DNA of 64,000 nt from Cydia pomonella. Taxonomy: Eukaryota > Arthropoda > Insecta > Lepidoptera > Tortricidae. Below the pieces are notes generated by a model. That model was not told the DNA's origin. It did not search any database and saw only the letters and a list, made by a program, of their open reading frames with translations. The stretch's first letter is position 1. The number at the start of each line of letters is the position of its first letter. Below, in pieces: positions 45,767 to 56,591 of the stretch. The stretch spans positions 17,087,389 to 17,151,388 of the forward strand of contig NC_084713.1 of the NCBI RefSeq assembly GCF_033807575.1, read 5' to 3'. The translations under genes and the position numbers were made by a program.

Positions 45767-47302
45767 ATGTCTTCAGAACAAGATTTAAAGGAGCTGAATT
45801 ACAAGCGTGGGGTTATTAAAGGCAAACTTAATGCCTTTCAGAAGTTCGTTTCAAATGTAGCAGCCGAGCCGCAATTAAGTGACATGCAGCTTGCCGAATT
45901 ACAGTTAAGATTTGACAATATAGTGCCTTTATACGATGAATTTGATGCATTACAGACAGACATCGAGATTTTGTCTGCGTCTGCAAGCGAAGGGGATATC
46001 GGAGAGGAGTGGACTCTCTTCGAAGATACCTACTTCGCGAGCATGTCGTCTGCGCAAGTGCTAATTCAAAAACATTCGAGGCGTAATTTTCCCGTCAATG
46101 TCTCGGAGGTAAGCTCTGCTAGTACCGTTGTCAGGGCACACAATTCAGACTTCATCTATTTACCAAAAATCAATTCAAATGAAATACCTTCACATTCAAA
46201 TATTCACATCCCGATATTTCGGGAGCTACATTCAATTGTTCCTAGCTTGACGCTAGAACAAAACGCTTGTGAGGAGCAGTTTCCAAAAACTGATCCTGAC
46301 GAGCGATTCAAAGTATTCATGCAGTTGGAGGAGTCGCCTGCGGTCCTGGGGCACTCATGTCAGCGTACTTCAGCTGCGTCTCTTTCAGTGGTGCGTCACT
46401 CAGAAGCCAAACAAAAGAGTTATATTACACACAAAGAGCTCGAGCGTTCTAATAACTTGCTTTCGCGTAAGGCTCAAGGAGACTCTTTTGACACCGTGTA
46501 TCCTCCATTTCGTGGTGATGCTGGCGGACTCATTTGCGCGGGGGGAAGACTGAGCAACTCCAGCTATGGTTATGACCCCAGACATCCAGCGTTGCTCAGT
46601 TCAATATTAATTTTTTATAAAAGCGCGTTCTTGCATGCTAATCCGGTCAAGATATCTAGACAAAACGGTAATATTTGTGCGTTTGTGTGTCTTACAACGA
46701 AAGCAGTGCACCTCGAATCTCATTCACGTTGTAATACACATGTTCAAATTGCAGCCTTGCGCCGACTCATTGCGCACCGGGGTAAACCGCAAACAATATT
46801 GTTTGATAATGCATCAACGTCATCAAAGGTAACCGAATGCATTCAGTTTTCTTTCACACCGGTTTCACAGCACATGATATATGAAGGGATGTCTACTTTT
46901 CTGTTTCCAATTCAGGCAATTTTAAGTCCCATAACTCCTTCCCATTTCCTCACAGGGCGATCCACAATTTTCATGCCTCACGCACAGATTGCTGACTCCA
47001 GGACTTCATCAATTCCATATTCGTTGCACTCATCAACAGGAGAGATCATGGACGGCGTTCTGGTTGCTGTGAAGGACAAAACTACTTCCTCTTCTCTTCT
47101 GGCAACTCGGTCGAGTATTCCGAGGCATCCATGGCAGCAACGGTGTCGCACGCGGAGCACAAAATATACAGTAGAAGATAGGAGGCCTCCCGACGGGGTA
47201 GTCAACAACCTCTCCCCTCTCGCAGCAGACACACAATTGAAGTTCTCAGACTTCAAGGCCGGGAGCATGTTACGAAATGTTCAAAAATGCACGCATTTTT
47301 GA
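45767..47302 (+). pseudogene. BEL/Pao Gag-integrase fusion ORF without reverse transcriptase
   Basis: An uninterrupted frame of 511 residues from MSSEQDLKELNYKRGVIKGK; an in-frame ATG 33 bases earlier is less likely. The N-terminal part, to about residue 140, is the Gag-associated region of BEL elements (LKELxxKRGxIKGKLxxFQKFV). The rest consists of joined pieces of the pol C-terminus. GLICAGGRLSNSSYGYDPRH matches the region before the integrase zinc finger. FVCLTTKAVHLESHS and AALRRLIAHRGKPQTILFDN come from the integrase core and keep its second Asp. TPSHFLTGRS comes from the integrase C-terminal side. The first catalytic Asp segment and the region with the catalytic Glu are missing. Protease, reverse transcriptase and RNase H are absent. 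The frame stays open across every junction and runs 35 bp into the 3' LTR. Confidence 0.85.
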
Positions 47303-47694
47303 TCCTTGTTCGTTATAACGGAACTAATTACGGAGTGTAATAAAAAATAATCTTTGTAAATTTTAATATAAGTTTAATTTCATGTAAACAAATAATCTCA
47401 TAATTAATTATATTCAATTTGCATATTTTGTAATTAAAATATTCAATGAATTGTATAAATTCAAGCATAATTCAAATCTCTATGTTCAAATTTAAGTATG
47501 GCAATTTTGTATTCAGAAACATTGACAGTTTACAAGGCTTTTAAAAACTTACCGTTATTGTCCGATTCCCCAACGACTATTCACTTTGCCACTTTTTGTA
47601 TTCTTGTATTTTTTGAAGTAAACCAGCGTCTATACTATACAGTCCACTCTTATTTATCACCTCGACAACACCTGAGACCAGCGAAGATTTTACA
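47268..47694 (+). repeat. 3' LTR of the BEL/Pao element
   Basis: 427 bp, TGTTACG...GATTTTACA, followed by the TSD GGTCG (47695-47699). AATAAA lies at 47339-47344. Its last 80 bp or so (from about GAAGTAAACCAGCG) do not match the end of the 5' LTR. Confidence 0.85.
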
Positions 47695-47699
47695 GGTCG

Positions 47700-48438
47700 T
47701 AATATAATAGAACATAACAATATAACGTTCTTGTTTGAGGTGTACCAGAGAATCATTGAAAGATATACCAGATGCTGGTGAGTTTCTTAGAAGTGACCAC
47801 TTCCAGCATTCAACATCCTTTGTTTTTTACTTTTCCACACTTCTGTAGCCTCAATTTATGTGGCATTAGGCTAGCGAGGTAAACATTAATAATGTTCAGA
47901 GAGGATTGCTTAAGGTCTCTTCTCTTAGAAGTGAATTAAAAGCATGGTGATAGATGAACACTCATTTCCTTGTTTTCCTGGCTATTTGCAGGCACTAGCA
48001 CAAGTCACGGTGCAAATCGCTAAATTCCCTGTTCCTTCCGGCGCGCCTCGGCACTAAAAGCCAACCAATTAACCGCTGGTTACTCCATCGCCCCACATCA
48101 AAATGTCGTATGGCAAAAGGAATTTCTAGTGATACTCGGCCTTCGGGCGTCAACCGTCAGTTGGCTAACATTTTTGCCATATCACTTCAGAAAGGCGTAT
48201 GTCCGAACGAATTTTCTAGTGATGTGCCCTAAAGGTTATTAAGGCCAGATTGGAAAAGCTAACCGATTTACTGTCTCGTCCAATTTAGTTATGTTTGTGC
48301 TACAGGTCACGGAAATAGAAAACATTGACGTCATAACCGTCAAATTTCAATGTGCATTTTCATGGAAGTCAGATTGAAATCAATACAATCTTAAACTAAC
48401 TATAGTTTTTTTAGCATTAGAAAATAGATAAACAATCA
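47700..48438. other. unassigned sequence
   Basis: AATTTCTAGTGATACTCGG and AATTTTCTAGTGATGTGCC (about 48121 and 48211) are repeated phrases, hinting at another decayed element. No gene was found. Confidence 0.35.
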
Positions 48439-48590
48439 TGACATGTCTTTTTATTGAAAAACGCTTTTTGAAAATCAGTATCTATTACTTATAAAGCAAA
48501 AGAATGTAAATGATCGTATATGATTGATAATTGTTATATATTTGCCGTGACTTATTTTTCAAAAGTGTTTTTCAATAAAAATACATGTCA
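48439..48590. mobile_element. palindromic MITE, 152 bp
   Basis: TGACATGT and CTTTTTATTGAAAAACGC at the left are mirrored by GTGTTTTTCAATAAAAATAC and ATGTCA at the right. There is no coding capacity. Confidence 0.7.
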
Positions 48591-48789
48591 AAATCGCTTG
48601 CCTTCTTCGTAATGCTAAAAAAACTAACTATAATTACTTACTTTAAGAGGAGGCCAAATCAAAGTTTTAGTTTTTATATTGAGTTCTTACATGTTTTAAT
48701 CAAGGGCAAACGCCGTGAAAAAGATCACACGGAAGCCAGACTATATTTGCAAGGGAAGACTAACAAAAACCTTAAAAAGTTGGCTCGGT

Positions 48790-49687
48790 AGAAAAAAACC
48801 GGACTCGCCCTTGCAAATTTGTAGGTTCTGTAAAGAGATACGATTCATTCTGAAGGTTGCAAGCAACAACGATAGACGATATTTCTGTTATTAGTTTGAA
48901 GAAATAATAGAATTAAATATTATCAGAAATCTACCTCGAGCGTTTACATTCTCCACCTCAGATAGACCGTAATTTACAAATGTATAGTTTTCAGATTATT
49001 CACTTTATTTGTAGAATAAGACGGTACTTGTTTATTATTTTATTTATTATTAATTCTCAACAATACAATACAATACAAATATACTTTATTGCACACCTCA
49101 ATACAGAAACAGTACAAATAATACAACACATAAAGAAGAGGTAAACAACAGGCGGTCTTATCGCTAAAAAGCGATCTCTTCCAGACAACCTTTAATTAAC
49201 CTTTAACCTTTAATTGTTGTGTTTTAATTATTGTGTCGAACATAATTACTTACTAATTAAAATTATCTACATTGTACCTATTAAAAATTAAGATAAATAT
49301 TGAAGATAATTATAAATAATTACAATTACAAGGTCAACAGAATTACAAAATTATTAGAATAAAAATTCACAGTACACTTCCAATTTAACAATCACTAGAA
49401 ATTACAAATTTTATAGTTCTAGGTCAACGGAAAATACCCTATACATTTTGATTCCCTTGAGAGTGTCGAAATATACGTTTCTGCGACATAAACGGCCGTA
49501 TCTTTTTTTACGTTACCTTAGTAGTTTATTTTTTTCACAGCTTCACGGGACTGCAGACCTGAGTAGGTATACGTTTTAATTTCAACTCGATACCTCCACT
49601 CGTTCGGACAGACAGACAGACGGACAACAATCTGATTCTATAAGGGTTCCGTTTTTTCCTATTGTGGTACGGAACCCTAAAAATCAC
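48790..49687 (-). repeat. family C element, inverted long copy with an insertion
   Basis: The low-coordinate end (AAAACCGGACTCGC, 48790) is the family C terminus. The high-coordinate end (CGGAACCCTAAAAAT, 49687) is its start. Between 49430 and 49580 the text matches the reverse complement of 7560-7720, for example CATTTTGATTCCCTTGAG and TTTCACAGCTTCACGGGACT. A family D retro tail (49059-49192) lies inside it. Confidence 0.6.
49059..49192 (-). repeat. retroelement 3' tail (family D), copy 2, with ACAAT repeats
   Basis: On the minus strand, AAGAGATCGCTTTTTAGCGA and GCAATAAAGTATATTTGTAT are followed by a TTGTA-type repeat. The simple-repeat tail marks the 3' end of the inserted retroelement. 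Confidence 0.6.
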
Positions 49688-49951
49688 GAAAACGTGTTTA
49701 ATTTTGATTTATTTTCAGTTGTATATACCCTGCATACCAAATTACCAAAGTAGTCTAATTTTAGTATAAAATAGCTAATTAAATAGTCAAGGGATCTGCC
49801 GAGCAATTTTAAACAAGTATACTTTTAGAGTGATTGAGATAAAAGGTAAAACCCGCGCGATTGTCATATATTATCTTCTTTCGCCAGGTTTGCGCAGTGC
49901 GCCATATCTTTTGTTCCCTTCTCATTTCCTGGCTTTACGCCCCCTTTCAAT
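49688..49951. other. unassigned sequence
   Basis: Nothing recognisable. Confidence 0.35.
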
Positions 49952-50245
49952 GTGATAAAGTTGGTTAAAATTATTGTATTAAGGCATGCGGTCCTAGCGC
50001 ACACAAGTTTTTTGCAGAAATTGCGAAGCGTCTGGTTGACGTTACTGTTGACTGAAAAGCTGGCGGCTTCCTCACACAACGTATTCAGTATTGCGAATAT
50101 TGCGATACAACGAGGAAAGGCCGCCAGCATCCTTGGTACAATGCCTCTAGGGCCTATTTTTGATTTAAGCTAGTTATAGTAATCCTCTGTATATATCCAG
50201 TATCCACTATGTATATTGTTATTGTAAATAAAATATTCCTGGAAC
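49952..50245 (+). pseudogene. LINE C-terminal tail and 3' UTR
   Basis: A plus-strand frame ends with FSIANIAIQRGKAASILGTM and a TAG at 50171-50173. The phrase IAIQRGKAASILGT resembles the C-terminal end of many lepidopteran LINE proteins. The following AGTTATAGTAATCCTCTGTA, TATTGTTATTGTAAATAAAA block is shared with 11122-11181. No enzymatic domain is present. Confidence 0.5.
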
Positions 50246-51089
50246 AAGTAAAGAAGAAAGGTAAGTTGAGTCAGCCTGCAATATGTTTGCTGCCAATTGA
50301 CAGTACCAATGTATAGACGCGCTATATGTGGCGTAGCACTTGGCGTGCAGATTTTACTTAGACACACTCTATCCACAAATGAATATTATAAATATTAATT
50401 TTTTGATTGTATATTTTTTTGCATTCACATTTTGTACTTAAATTAATTTTAGATTTGAGATTTCTCATTCAAAAATGGCCATCGTGTTCAGTTAAGATGA
50501 ATCTCTCGGTAAATTGGATATTAGCTTAATTGTAAAATTTAATTTATATTAATTTCCACCTGTAACATGTCAATTTTAAACATATTTTGGTGGGTAAAGG
50601 ATTTGTATTTGTATTGTATAGTATACGTTTCTAATCTAAACATGTTTGTATTTGAACTACCATTTATTCTAAAGTACCCCATTCACTGGAGCCTAAGCTG
50701 TTTGGCTTCGTAAGCCGCGTACCGCGCAAATTGGGATGCTTTAAATTGGGCTGCCAGCCAGAACGTTGCTACTGAAACAATGACGACCCATCCAGATTCA
50801 CTAACGGTTTTCGGACTACTCTTCTGATTGTAAGGACTCTTGTCTACTGAGGCTACTCATGGGATCAGATATAAGTATCTCAAAATGAAAACTCTAGTAC
50901 CTCTCAATTATTTCTGCATGATTCCATTTTCTTTTAAATTTAACATTATGTTATAAACTATTAATGTTGGCCATAAAACTCACGTCCAGTCAGCAAAACT
51001 ATTCGCTTAGGATATTTGTATGCAGTGGTGCCCAGCGAGTAGCTTTGCGGATTGTACAAAATATTGAGGAGAATATGTTAACCAAGTAC
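50246..51089. other. unassigned sequence
   Basis: Nothing recognisable. Confidence 0.4.
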
Positions 51090-51508
51090 ATTGTTAACCA
51101 AGGGATGAAAGGCACTCATTTCTGTCGAGTAATGAGTATGCAGTGAGAGTAAAATAGTACCTTTCACACAAGTTACATACTCTACTTTCTCATTTCGAAT
51201 ACGAGGAAAGTAAAGTACATGTGTATTAAAAAAACATGTCTTAGTATAAACTGTTATTATAATATTACTTGAAAATTTCAATTAACAATTTAGGTAAAAG
51301 TATCGTGATTTATAGAATTAAGAGTTAAATATTGGAATGGAAACTGTACAACAAATCCATTCAAAATCAAATTTTAATTGTTTATCGTAATATAAACGAA
51401 AACAAAGTACTGGAAAAGTAAAATGCTATAGTGCAGAAACGTATCATTTTCTGCACACTTTTTAGAACAACAACTACCCACTTTCAGAGGATTAGAAGTG
51501 AAAAAGAT
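51090..51508 (+). repeat. dispersed repeat family G, copy 2
   Basis: Matches 43092-43515 from ATTGTTAACCAAGGGATGAA to the region after CTGCACACTTTTTAGAACAA. It is diverged, with small indels. Confidence 0.75.
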
Positions 51509-51930
51509 TTTTATCTATTTATCTCTCTGGCCCCTGCAAAATATTGTTGAAAGCACTGTAACTCAAAAAAATATGGGTTGTTACTGTTAGGATCCTAGCT
51601 GTAAAGGTACTTACCTTGGGAGGGTACTTTCTAATGGTTTTATTAGAATATTGTTGTCATACAAGTTGAACCTTTTAAGGTCAGGTTTAAATTGATATAA
51701 CTATTAGCGCAAGCGGAATGATAACTATTGATGAAAATTCTAGGGAGTTATACCTTTTTTTCACAATCCATAACTCCAAGTAATCTTTAAATAATAGATT
51801 ATCTGTTTTAGTATATGTTTTATGTTAAAACATTCAAGCCTCCAACTGTTCAACCTAATAAACATAAGACACGTTTAATATCTTGGGAAGATCTTTAAAA
51901 GATTGGTAACTAAACGACATGTCAGAATTG

Positions 51931-52114
51931 ACGTTTATTTCGATTCCGCTGTGATCCCAGTAAGATCTGTCTACGCTATTTCTAACGTCAAAGTGACATT
52001 GGTTGCCCGAATCAAGCAACTTCTGTCAATTATACGACATACAAACGATATCTAAATGAGAACTTATCTAAACCAGAACTTATCGATATCGTACCTCATT
52101 CTTTGAATCGGGCC
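51931..52114 (-). repeat. dispersed repeat family F, copy 2
   Basis: Reverse complement of the family F copy at 10670-10850. Shared blocks include CTAACGTCAAAGTGACATTG, CGACATACAAACGATATCTA and CATTCTTTGAATCGGGC. Confidence 0.7.
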
Positions 52115-52859
52115 GTAGGTATATACTAGAAGCCCGATTCTTGGTAACTCCAGAGACATTTTGAGTAATGGAAGAGATAATCATAACTGCTGGTATCGTT
52201 TTTAAATACATATTACGAAAGACTGGAAGCAATCATAAAGCTCACGACCTGACACAAGTGTAATATAATTTCGCGCAAACTAATCCTACAAAGAAGAGCA
52301 CACCGCATTCCTAACGACGTACAAATTACATTCCGACGGGGATTTTTCAAAAGCAAGTTCAGTAAATTAGTGAGAGCAAAATCGCGTAAATTGGTCAAAG
52401 TTAACACACGAAAATTAACGTAATGACCAATACTGAATAATAACAAACTACATACTATATTATTTATGGGAATATGTAATCGTAATTATTATTCTAGTCT
52501 ATTTTATTTTGAATTTGACATGCTAATTTATTAATTATTTTTGTATTCATTATTTTAACTAATTTTTATTTTACTATGAATCATGATTTCATTGTTATTA
52601 TGTCAATATTATTAATTATTTATTATTCTTATTATATTTGGATTTGATTTGATTTTAATGTACCTACTAATCCCTAGCTATAACGATGGTACTAACAATG
52701 TTTTATGGAATTTTTATGGTTCTGAAATAAAAATTTTTTTTTTTTTTTTACATACATAAATGGGAAACACAACACTGAGAAACAAAAATGTCCCCTTTTG
52801 TTTTGATTAGAGAGATGTGGATCGTTTTGCGGGTCATGCATCGGAGTGACACTTATCTC
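52115..52859. other. unassigned AT-rich sequence
   Basis: A short plus-strand frame ending at about 52423 (RAHRIPNDVQITFRRG...) could be the end of a LINE protein but is too weak to call. T-run at 52733-52749. Confidence 0.35.
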
Positions 52860-53140
52860 ACTCTTCCTTAAGAGGAAAGCATACCACGAGATCGTCCTTA
52901 CAAAAAGAGGAAACGTATTTCCACTTCTAAAGATTTTCCTTTCACTATGATTTATTAGTATGAATAAGTTGTGTTTAAAGGTTTTGCTTTCTTTTTTCAA
53001 AATTAGATTTTTTTTAAAGCGAAACCTAGAATATTAATATGCTGAAAAGATCGACATCAAAATCAAAGTGGTTTGTTAAAATTTTGTGAAAAACGTTTTC
53101 TCCCGAAATGGAACTTCATAGAAAAAGTACCGTTATTTCG
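52860..53140 (-). repeat. dispersed repeat family E, copy 2
   Basis: Reverse complement of 9477-9710. Shared blocks include TTAAGAGGAAAGCATACCAC, ACTTCTAAAGATTTTCC, GACATCAAAATCAAAG and GTTTTCTCCCGAAAT. Confidence 0.6.
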
Positions 53141-53556
53141 CTAGGATCGCAAAGCTGTTCTTCCCTCTTAAGGTTAGGAAATTGGATCCTTAAGTAACTA
53201 TTAACTTTTCACTCCTTCAGAAAGCGAGTAAGAATCCTAAGGAAATACGATTCTAAAAAGCAATGTTAGTCTTTATTTGGGAGTAGCGATTAAAATGGCT
53301 AAAATGGTCTCTCCATAATTAACGAATGGCCTCTCAGGATCTTTCTTTGCGGAAACTTAGACAAGGAAAAACAACACAACTACACTGGACAAGTGGAATT
53401 AGCAATATTCATGTACCGCGAATAAAAAAATGATCCATACAAAAAGCGTGCGGCTCCAAAATATATGTAAAATGATTTAAAAAATGCTTTTAAGTACGTA
53501 GTTAACATACATTATTATTCTCGTTTTGGCATAAGGAATTTAAAATTAATACGGTT
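53141..53556. other. unassigned sequence
   Basis: Nothing recognisable. Confidence 0.4.
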
Positions 53557-53780
53557 TAGGGTTCCGTACCCAAAGGGTTAGACGGGACCCTACTACTAAG
53601 ACCTCGCGCTGTCCGTCCATCCGTCCGTCTGTCACCAGGCTTTATCTCATGAACCTTAATAGTTAGACAGTTGAAATTTTCACAGATGATGTATTTCTGT
53701 TGCCGTCATAACAACAATTACTAAAAAGCACGGAACCCTTGGTGAGCGAGTCTGACTCGCACTTGTCCTGTTTTTTTTTT
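53557..53780 (+). repeat. family C element, copy 3 (short)
   Basis: TTAGGGTTCCGTACCCAAAG, GTCCGTCCATCCGTCCGTCT, CGGAACCCTTGGTGAGCGAG and TGACTCGCACTTGTCCTG plus a T-run mark both ends of a 224-bp internally shortened copy. Confidence 0.8.
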
Positions 53781-54382
53781 AACTTGAATATCCTTACAAA
53801 AATGTAATAACAATAGCGGATTTCACATTTTTCCATTAATTTATATAGTTAAACGTCTGTCTCTTCTTCTCCTTATTCTTCTTCTTCTGCATTAATTCGG
53901 TGTTGTTGAGCGTATTTATGGAACAAACATAATAACACATGTTTATGCATGTTGCTAATTGCGGCGTGTTTTGTAGTTTCGCGTCCGCAACCCTCTCTAA
54001 TTAAACAATTAGCTGAAACGGCGGAGGTAATCGCCAGGGTAATTTATAATGTTTCCTAAATAAAGGTCGTTAAGATGACTAACTCAATTTATATCTAATT
54101 AAAGTTCCCTGTTGTTTCAGAAATCTTCTATTTTTAAGTATATTTATAAATAAAACCCTTTGTCTCGGTAATTAGACTGACATGATTTACAAAAGGGTAC
54201 CAAAAAATACCTTCATAAAAATAAAGTACATTGCTTTAAAGAAAATGGTAATAAGCAGACTAGATTAAACACACAAAAGTCAACTATTCGTGAAAATGCT
54301 ACTCTTTGCACCTAAATAAACTTTCGCACATAACATAACTACATCTAGACTATTTATGACCTAGACTGTTGACTACGTGTTC
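53781..54382. other. unassigned; short CTT-rich tract
   Basis: A pyrimidine-rich TCTTCTTCTCC-type tract lies at 53861-53888. Nothing else was seen. Confidence 0.4.
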
Positions 54383-54975
54383 TTTTTAGGGTTCCGTGCA
54401 AAAAAGGTACAAAAGGAACCCTTATAGTGCGACTCTGTCCGTCCGTCCGTCTGTATGTCTGTCTGTCTGTCTATCACATCGCTTGAAAGTTTTTTTTTTA
54501 ATAAGTAGGTATGAGAAATGCCCTATATGAAGAGGGGGCAAAAACTAGGTCAAATGGGGTATCATTTGAAAGAGCTCGAACTGAAATGCCAAAACAATTT
54601 TTTACAATTTTTTAGTAGTGGAAAAAAATATTTATGAAGGAAAATTTGAAAAAATACTATTCTCCCCACTCATCTCTAAAGCCAAGCGAAGAAAAATTAT
54701 GTTTTTTTTTACATAATATTATTATTACTTTTTTCATTAACAAAAAACATTTCCGAATTTAGTTTGCAATTTAACCAATTTTACGAGTGTTTTCTACTCT
54801 TAATAAGTTCTCCAAATAAGTTCGTCAATTTGCCGATAGATGGCGCTGTACGCAATTATACTTAGTATAGGTACTTCTGTTCAAAAGTCTTTCGCCTTTA
54901 TAGTTACACGAGATAATTCAAAGTTTGTACGGAACCCTCGGTGCGCGAGTAAAACCTTTTACTGACCGGTTTTTA
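54383..54975 (+). repeat. family C element, copy 4 (long)
   Basis: TTTTTAGGGTTCCGTGC, GTGCGACTCTGTCCGTCCGT, GGGGTATCATTTGAAAGAGC, GCCGATAGATGGCGCTGTAC, CGGAACCCTCGGTGCGCGAG and a CCGGTTTTT end. It matches 32378-32962 along its length. Confidence 0.8.
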
Positions 54976-55693
54976 AAGACTGAGGCTACTAACAATCGTC
55001 TGGAGCAGAGTTTATCAGTTTAATGAGTCTAATAGAGATTTGGACAAGTGACACTAAATAAGGGTGGACATTGCTGCGTAGACGATGGAAGATGGCTTAT
55101 CTACGTGATAGGCATCAATTTTTCTTTTATTCTATCTATATAAAGTATTTTTAGACTCAAAATATTCGTAGAGAGGTAGGTGTTTATTGAGATCGATCTG
55201 ATGATAAAAGAAATGGATTGCAGGACCCTGATGCTAGAACGGCCAATAAAATAGCAAAGGTATTTGAACCAGTATAATAAATTATACCTATACGCATTTT
55301 CGCAATTGCACTAAGAAAAATATGACTGAGATAAAGACAAACAGAAATACATAGAAAAAACTGGTAAGAAGTTTGGGTCTCTATTGTTTCCCATAAAGTT
55401 TTAATTCATAATGTATTGTATTTGTCCGCATTTTCGTTAGCCATAATTTGGTTTTTCTCAGAAACGCGTAACTTTTCAGGATTGCCTAAAATCAAACCTA
55501 ACCTAACCTATCTATAGGATAACCGAAGGAAATTCCTAAAAAGTTAACGGTTTCAGAGTTATGACTAATGATAATATGACTATCATTACATTATGACTTT
55601 CAATAATTATGCCAAACAAAGGGATTCGAACAAGTTCATACGATATCGTGTTCATTACAGCAGATGCGATCACTTCACAAGTTTTAATTTTAT
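54976..55693. other. unassigned sequence
   Basis: Nothing recognisable. Confidence 0.4.
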
Positions 55694-55716
55694 GGGGGGG
55701 GGGGGGGGGGGGGGGG
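55694..55716 (+). repeat. homopolymer run of 23 G
   Basis: Twenty-three consecutive G in an AT-rich context, 25 bp left of a LINE insertion. Its exact length may be uncertain in assembly. Confidence 0.85.
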
Positions 55717-55741
55717 TTATTAGTAAGTAACATGTACATTA

Positions 55742-56591
55742 CAGAGACCTAAGCTCAGAGCCAGCGTCAGCATGGGCACACAGGCCTCAATCTTCCAGGC
55801 TGAAGTCTACGCCATCAACAAATGTGCGGAGATTAACCTGGATAAAAACCTACGACACCAACATATCTACATCAACTCAGACAGCCAGGCTGCTCTGCTG
55901 GCACTAGAATCCCTTGAGTCAAACTCAAAACTAGTCCAGAACTGTAAAACAAACCTCAATGCACTGGCAAACTCCAACAAAGTCACACTTAGATGGGTAC
56001 CAGGGCACTCCGACATTAACGGAAACGAAGAAGCGGACGAACTTGCTACAAAGGGCGCAGACACACCCCTGGTCGGCCCAGAACCGTTCTGTGGAATCAC
56101 AAAACGGGATGCATATTCACTGCTCAGCAATTTAGAAAAAATAAGGGCAAACGATTGGTGGAAGTTCATAAAAGGACAAGAACACTCGAAAGCTCAAATC
56201 AAAGGGTTCAACAGCAAAACTGCTAGGGAGCTTCTAGGGCTCAAAAGACACAAAGCCTGCGCGGTGACCAGAATTTTGACTGGACACTGTAAATTGAACA
56301 AACACATGTTTCAAATCGGAAAGAAACAAGACGCGACATGCAGGTTCTGCCATGAGTCAGAGGAGACTGCAATGCACATTCTCTGCTCCTGTGGACCACT
56401 AATGTCAATAAGAAGTACCCACCTAGGGCGGCACGTATTGCAACCCTATGAGGTACAGAACATTACGGCCCAAAGAATCTGGAATTTCCTGGATTCAACA
56501 GGCATCAGTAATGAACTTTAAAGGGCTGTCACAATAGACCAATGCCTGGTCGACGTGGCATTCAAAGGCCCACAAACTACAATAATAATAA
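55742..56591 (+). mobile_element. 5'-truncated LINE insertion with 13-bp TSD
   Basis: The 13-bp direct repeat AACATGTACATTA flanks the insertion (55729-55741 and 56592-56604). The 850-bp body contains the RNase H/zinc-knuckle end of an ORF2 and closes with an AATAATAATAAA-type tail. RNase H plus an AAT/TAA tail is typical of the I/R1-related LINE group. Confidence 0.88.
55772..56521 (+). CDS. LINE ORF2 C-terminal fragment: RNase H domain and zinc knuckle
   Basis: An undisturbed frame of 249 codons. Residues 1-95 or so form an RNase H domain: AEVYAI carries the catalytic Glu, INSDSQAA the next Asp, and VPGHSDINGNEEADELA the His and the last Asp. The first catalytic Asp of the domain lay upstream and was lost by the 5' truncation. 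After a linker, residues around 185-210 (CRFCHESEETAMHILCSC) form the usual C-terminal zinc knuckle. The protein would normally be the end of a LINE polymerase that degrades RNA during reverse transcription. The frame has no stop or frameshift, so the insertion is fairly young. There is no independent promoter in view, and the listed start is merely the first in-frame ATG of the fragment. Not a host gene. Confidence 0.85.
   Translation: MGTQASIFQAEVYAINKCAEINLDKNLRHQHIYINSDSQAALLALESLESNSKLVQNCKTNLNALANSNKVTLRWVPGHSDINGNEEADELATKGADTPLVGPEPFCGITKRDAYSLLSNLEKIRANDWWKFIKGQEHSKAQIKGFNSKTARELLGLKRHKACAVTRILTGHCKLNKHMFQIGKKQDATCRFCHESEETAMHILCSCGPLMSIRSTHLGRHVLQPYEVQNITAQRIWNFLDSTGISNEL

Larger units (their letters stand above)
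44410..47694 (+). mobile_element. BEL/Pao LTR retrotransposon, internally deleted, with 5-bp TSD
   Basis: LTRs start TGTTACGAAATGTTC at 44410 and 47268 and end in TTTACA. The 5-bp direct repeat GGTCG flanks the whole 3285-bp element, as expected for BEL/Pao integration. The interior holds a leader of about 970 bp and one ORF that joins a Gag-like N-terminus to integrase remnants. No reverse transcriptase or protease motif is present, so it cannot move alone and would need a related helper. The shared LTR part (about 340 bp) is nearly identical between the two ends, which suggests recent insertion. The LTRs differ in their last part (see the LTR entries). Confidence 0.9.

Noticed and set aside
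46269..46553. 94-codon frame within the BEL ORF
   Set aside because: It is a shadow of the Gag-integrase fusion in another frame.
52213..52446. 77-codon minus-strand frame, and the plus-strand end RAHRIPNDVQ... as a LINE tail
   Set aside because: The resemblance to LINE C-termini is too weak, and no second copy is in the window.
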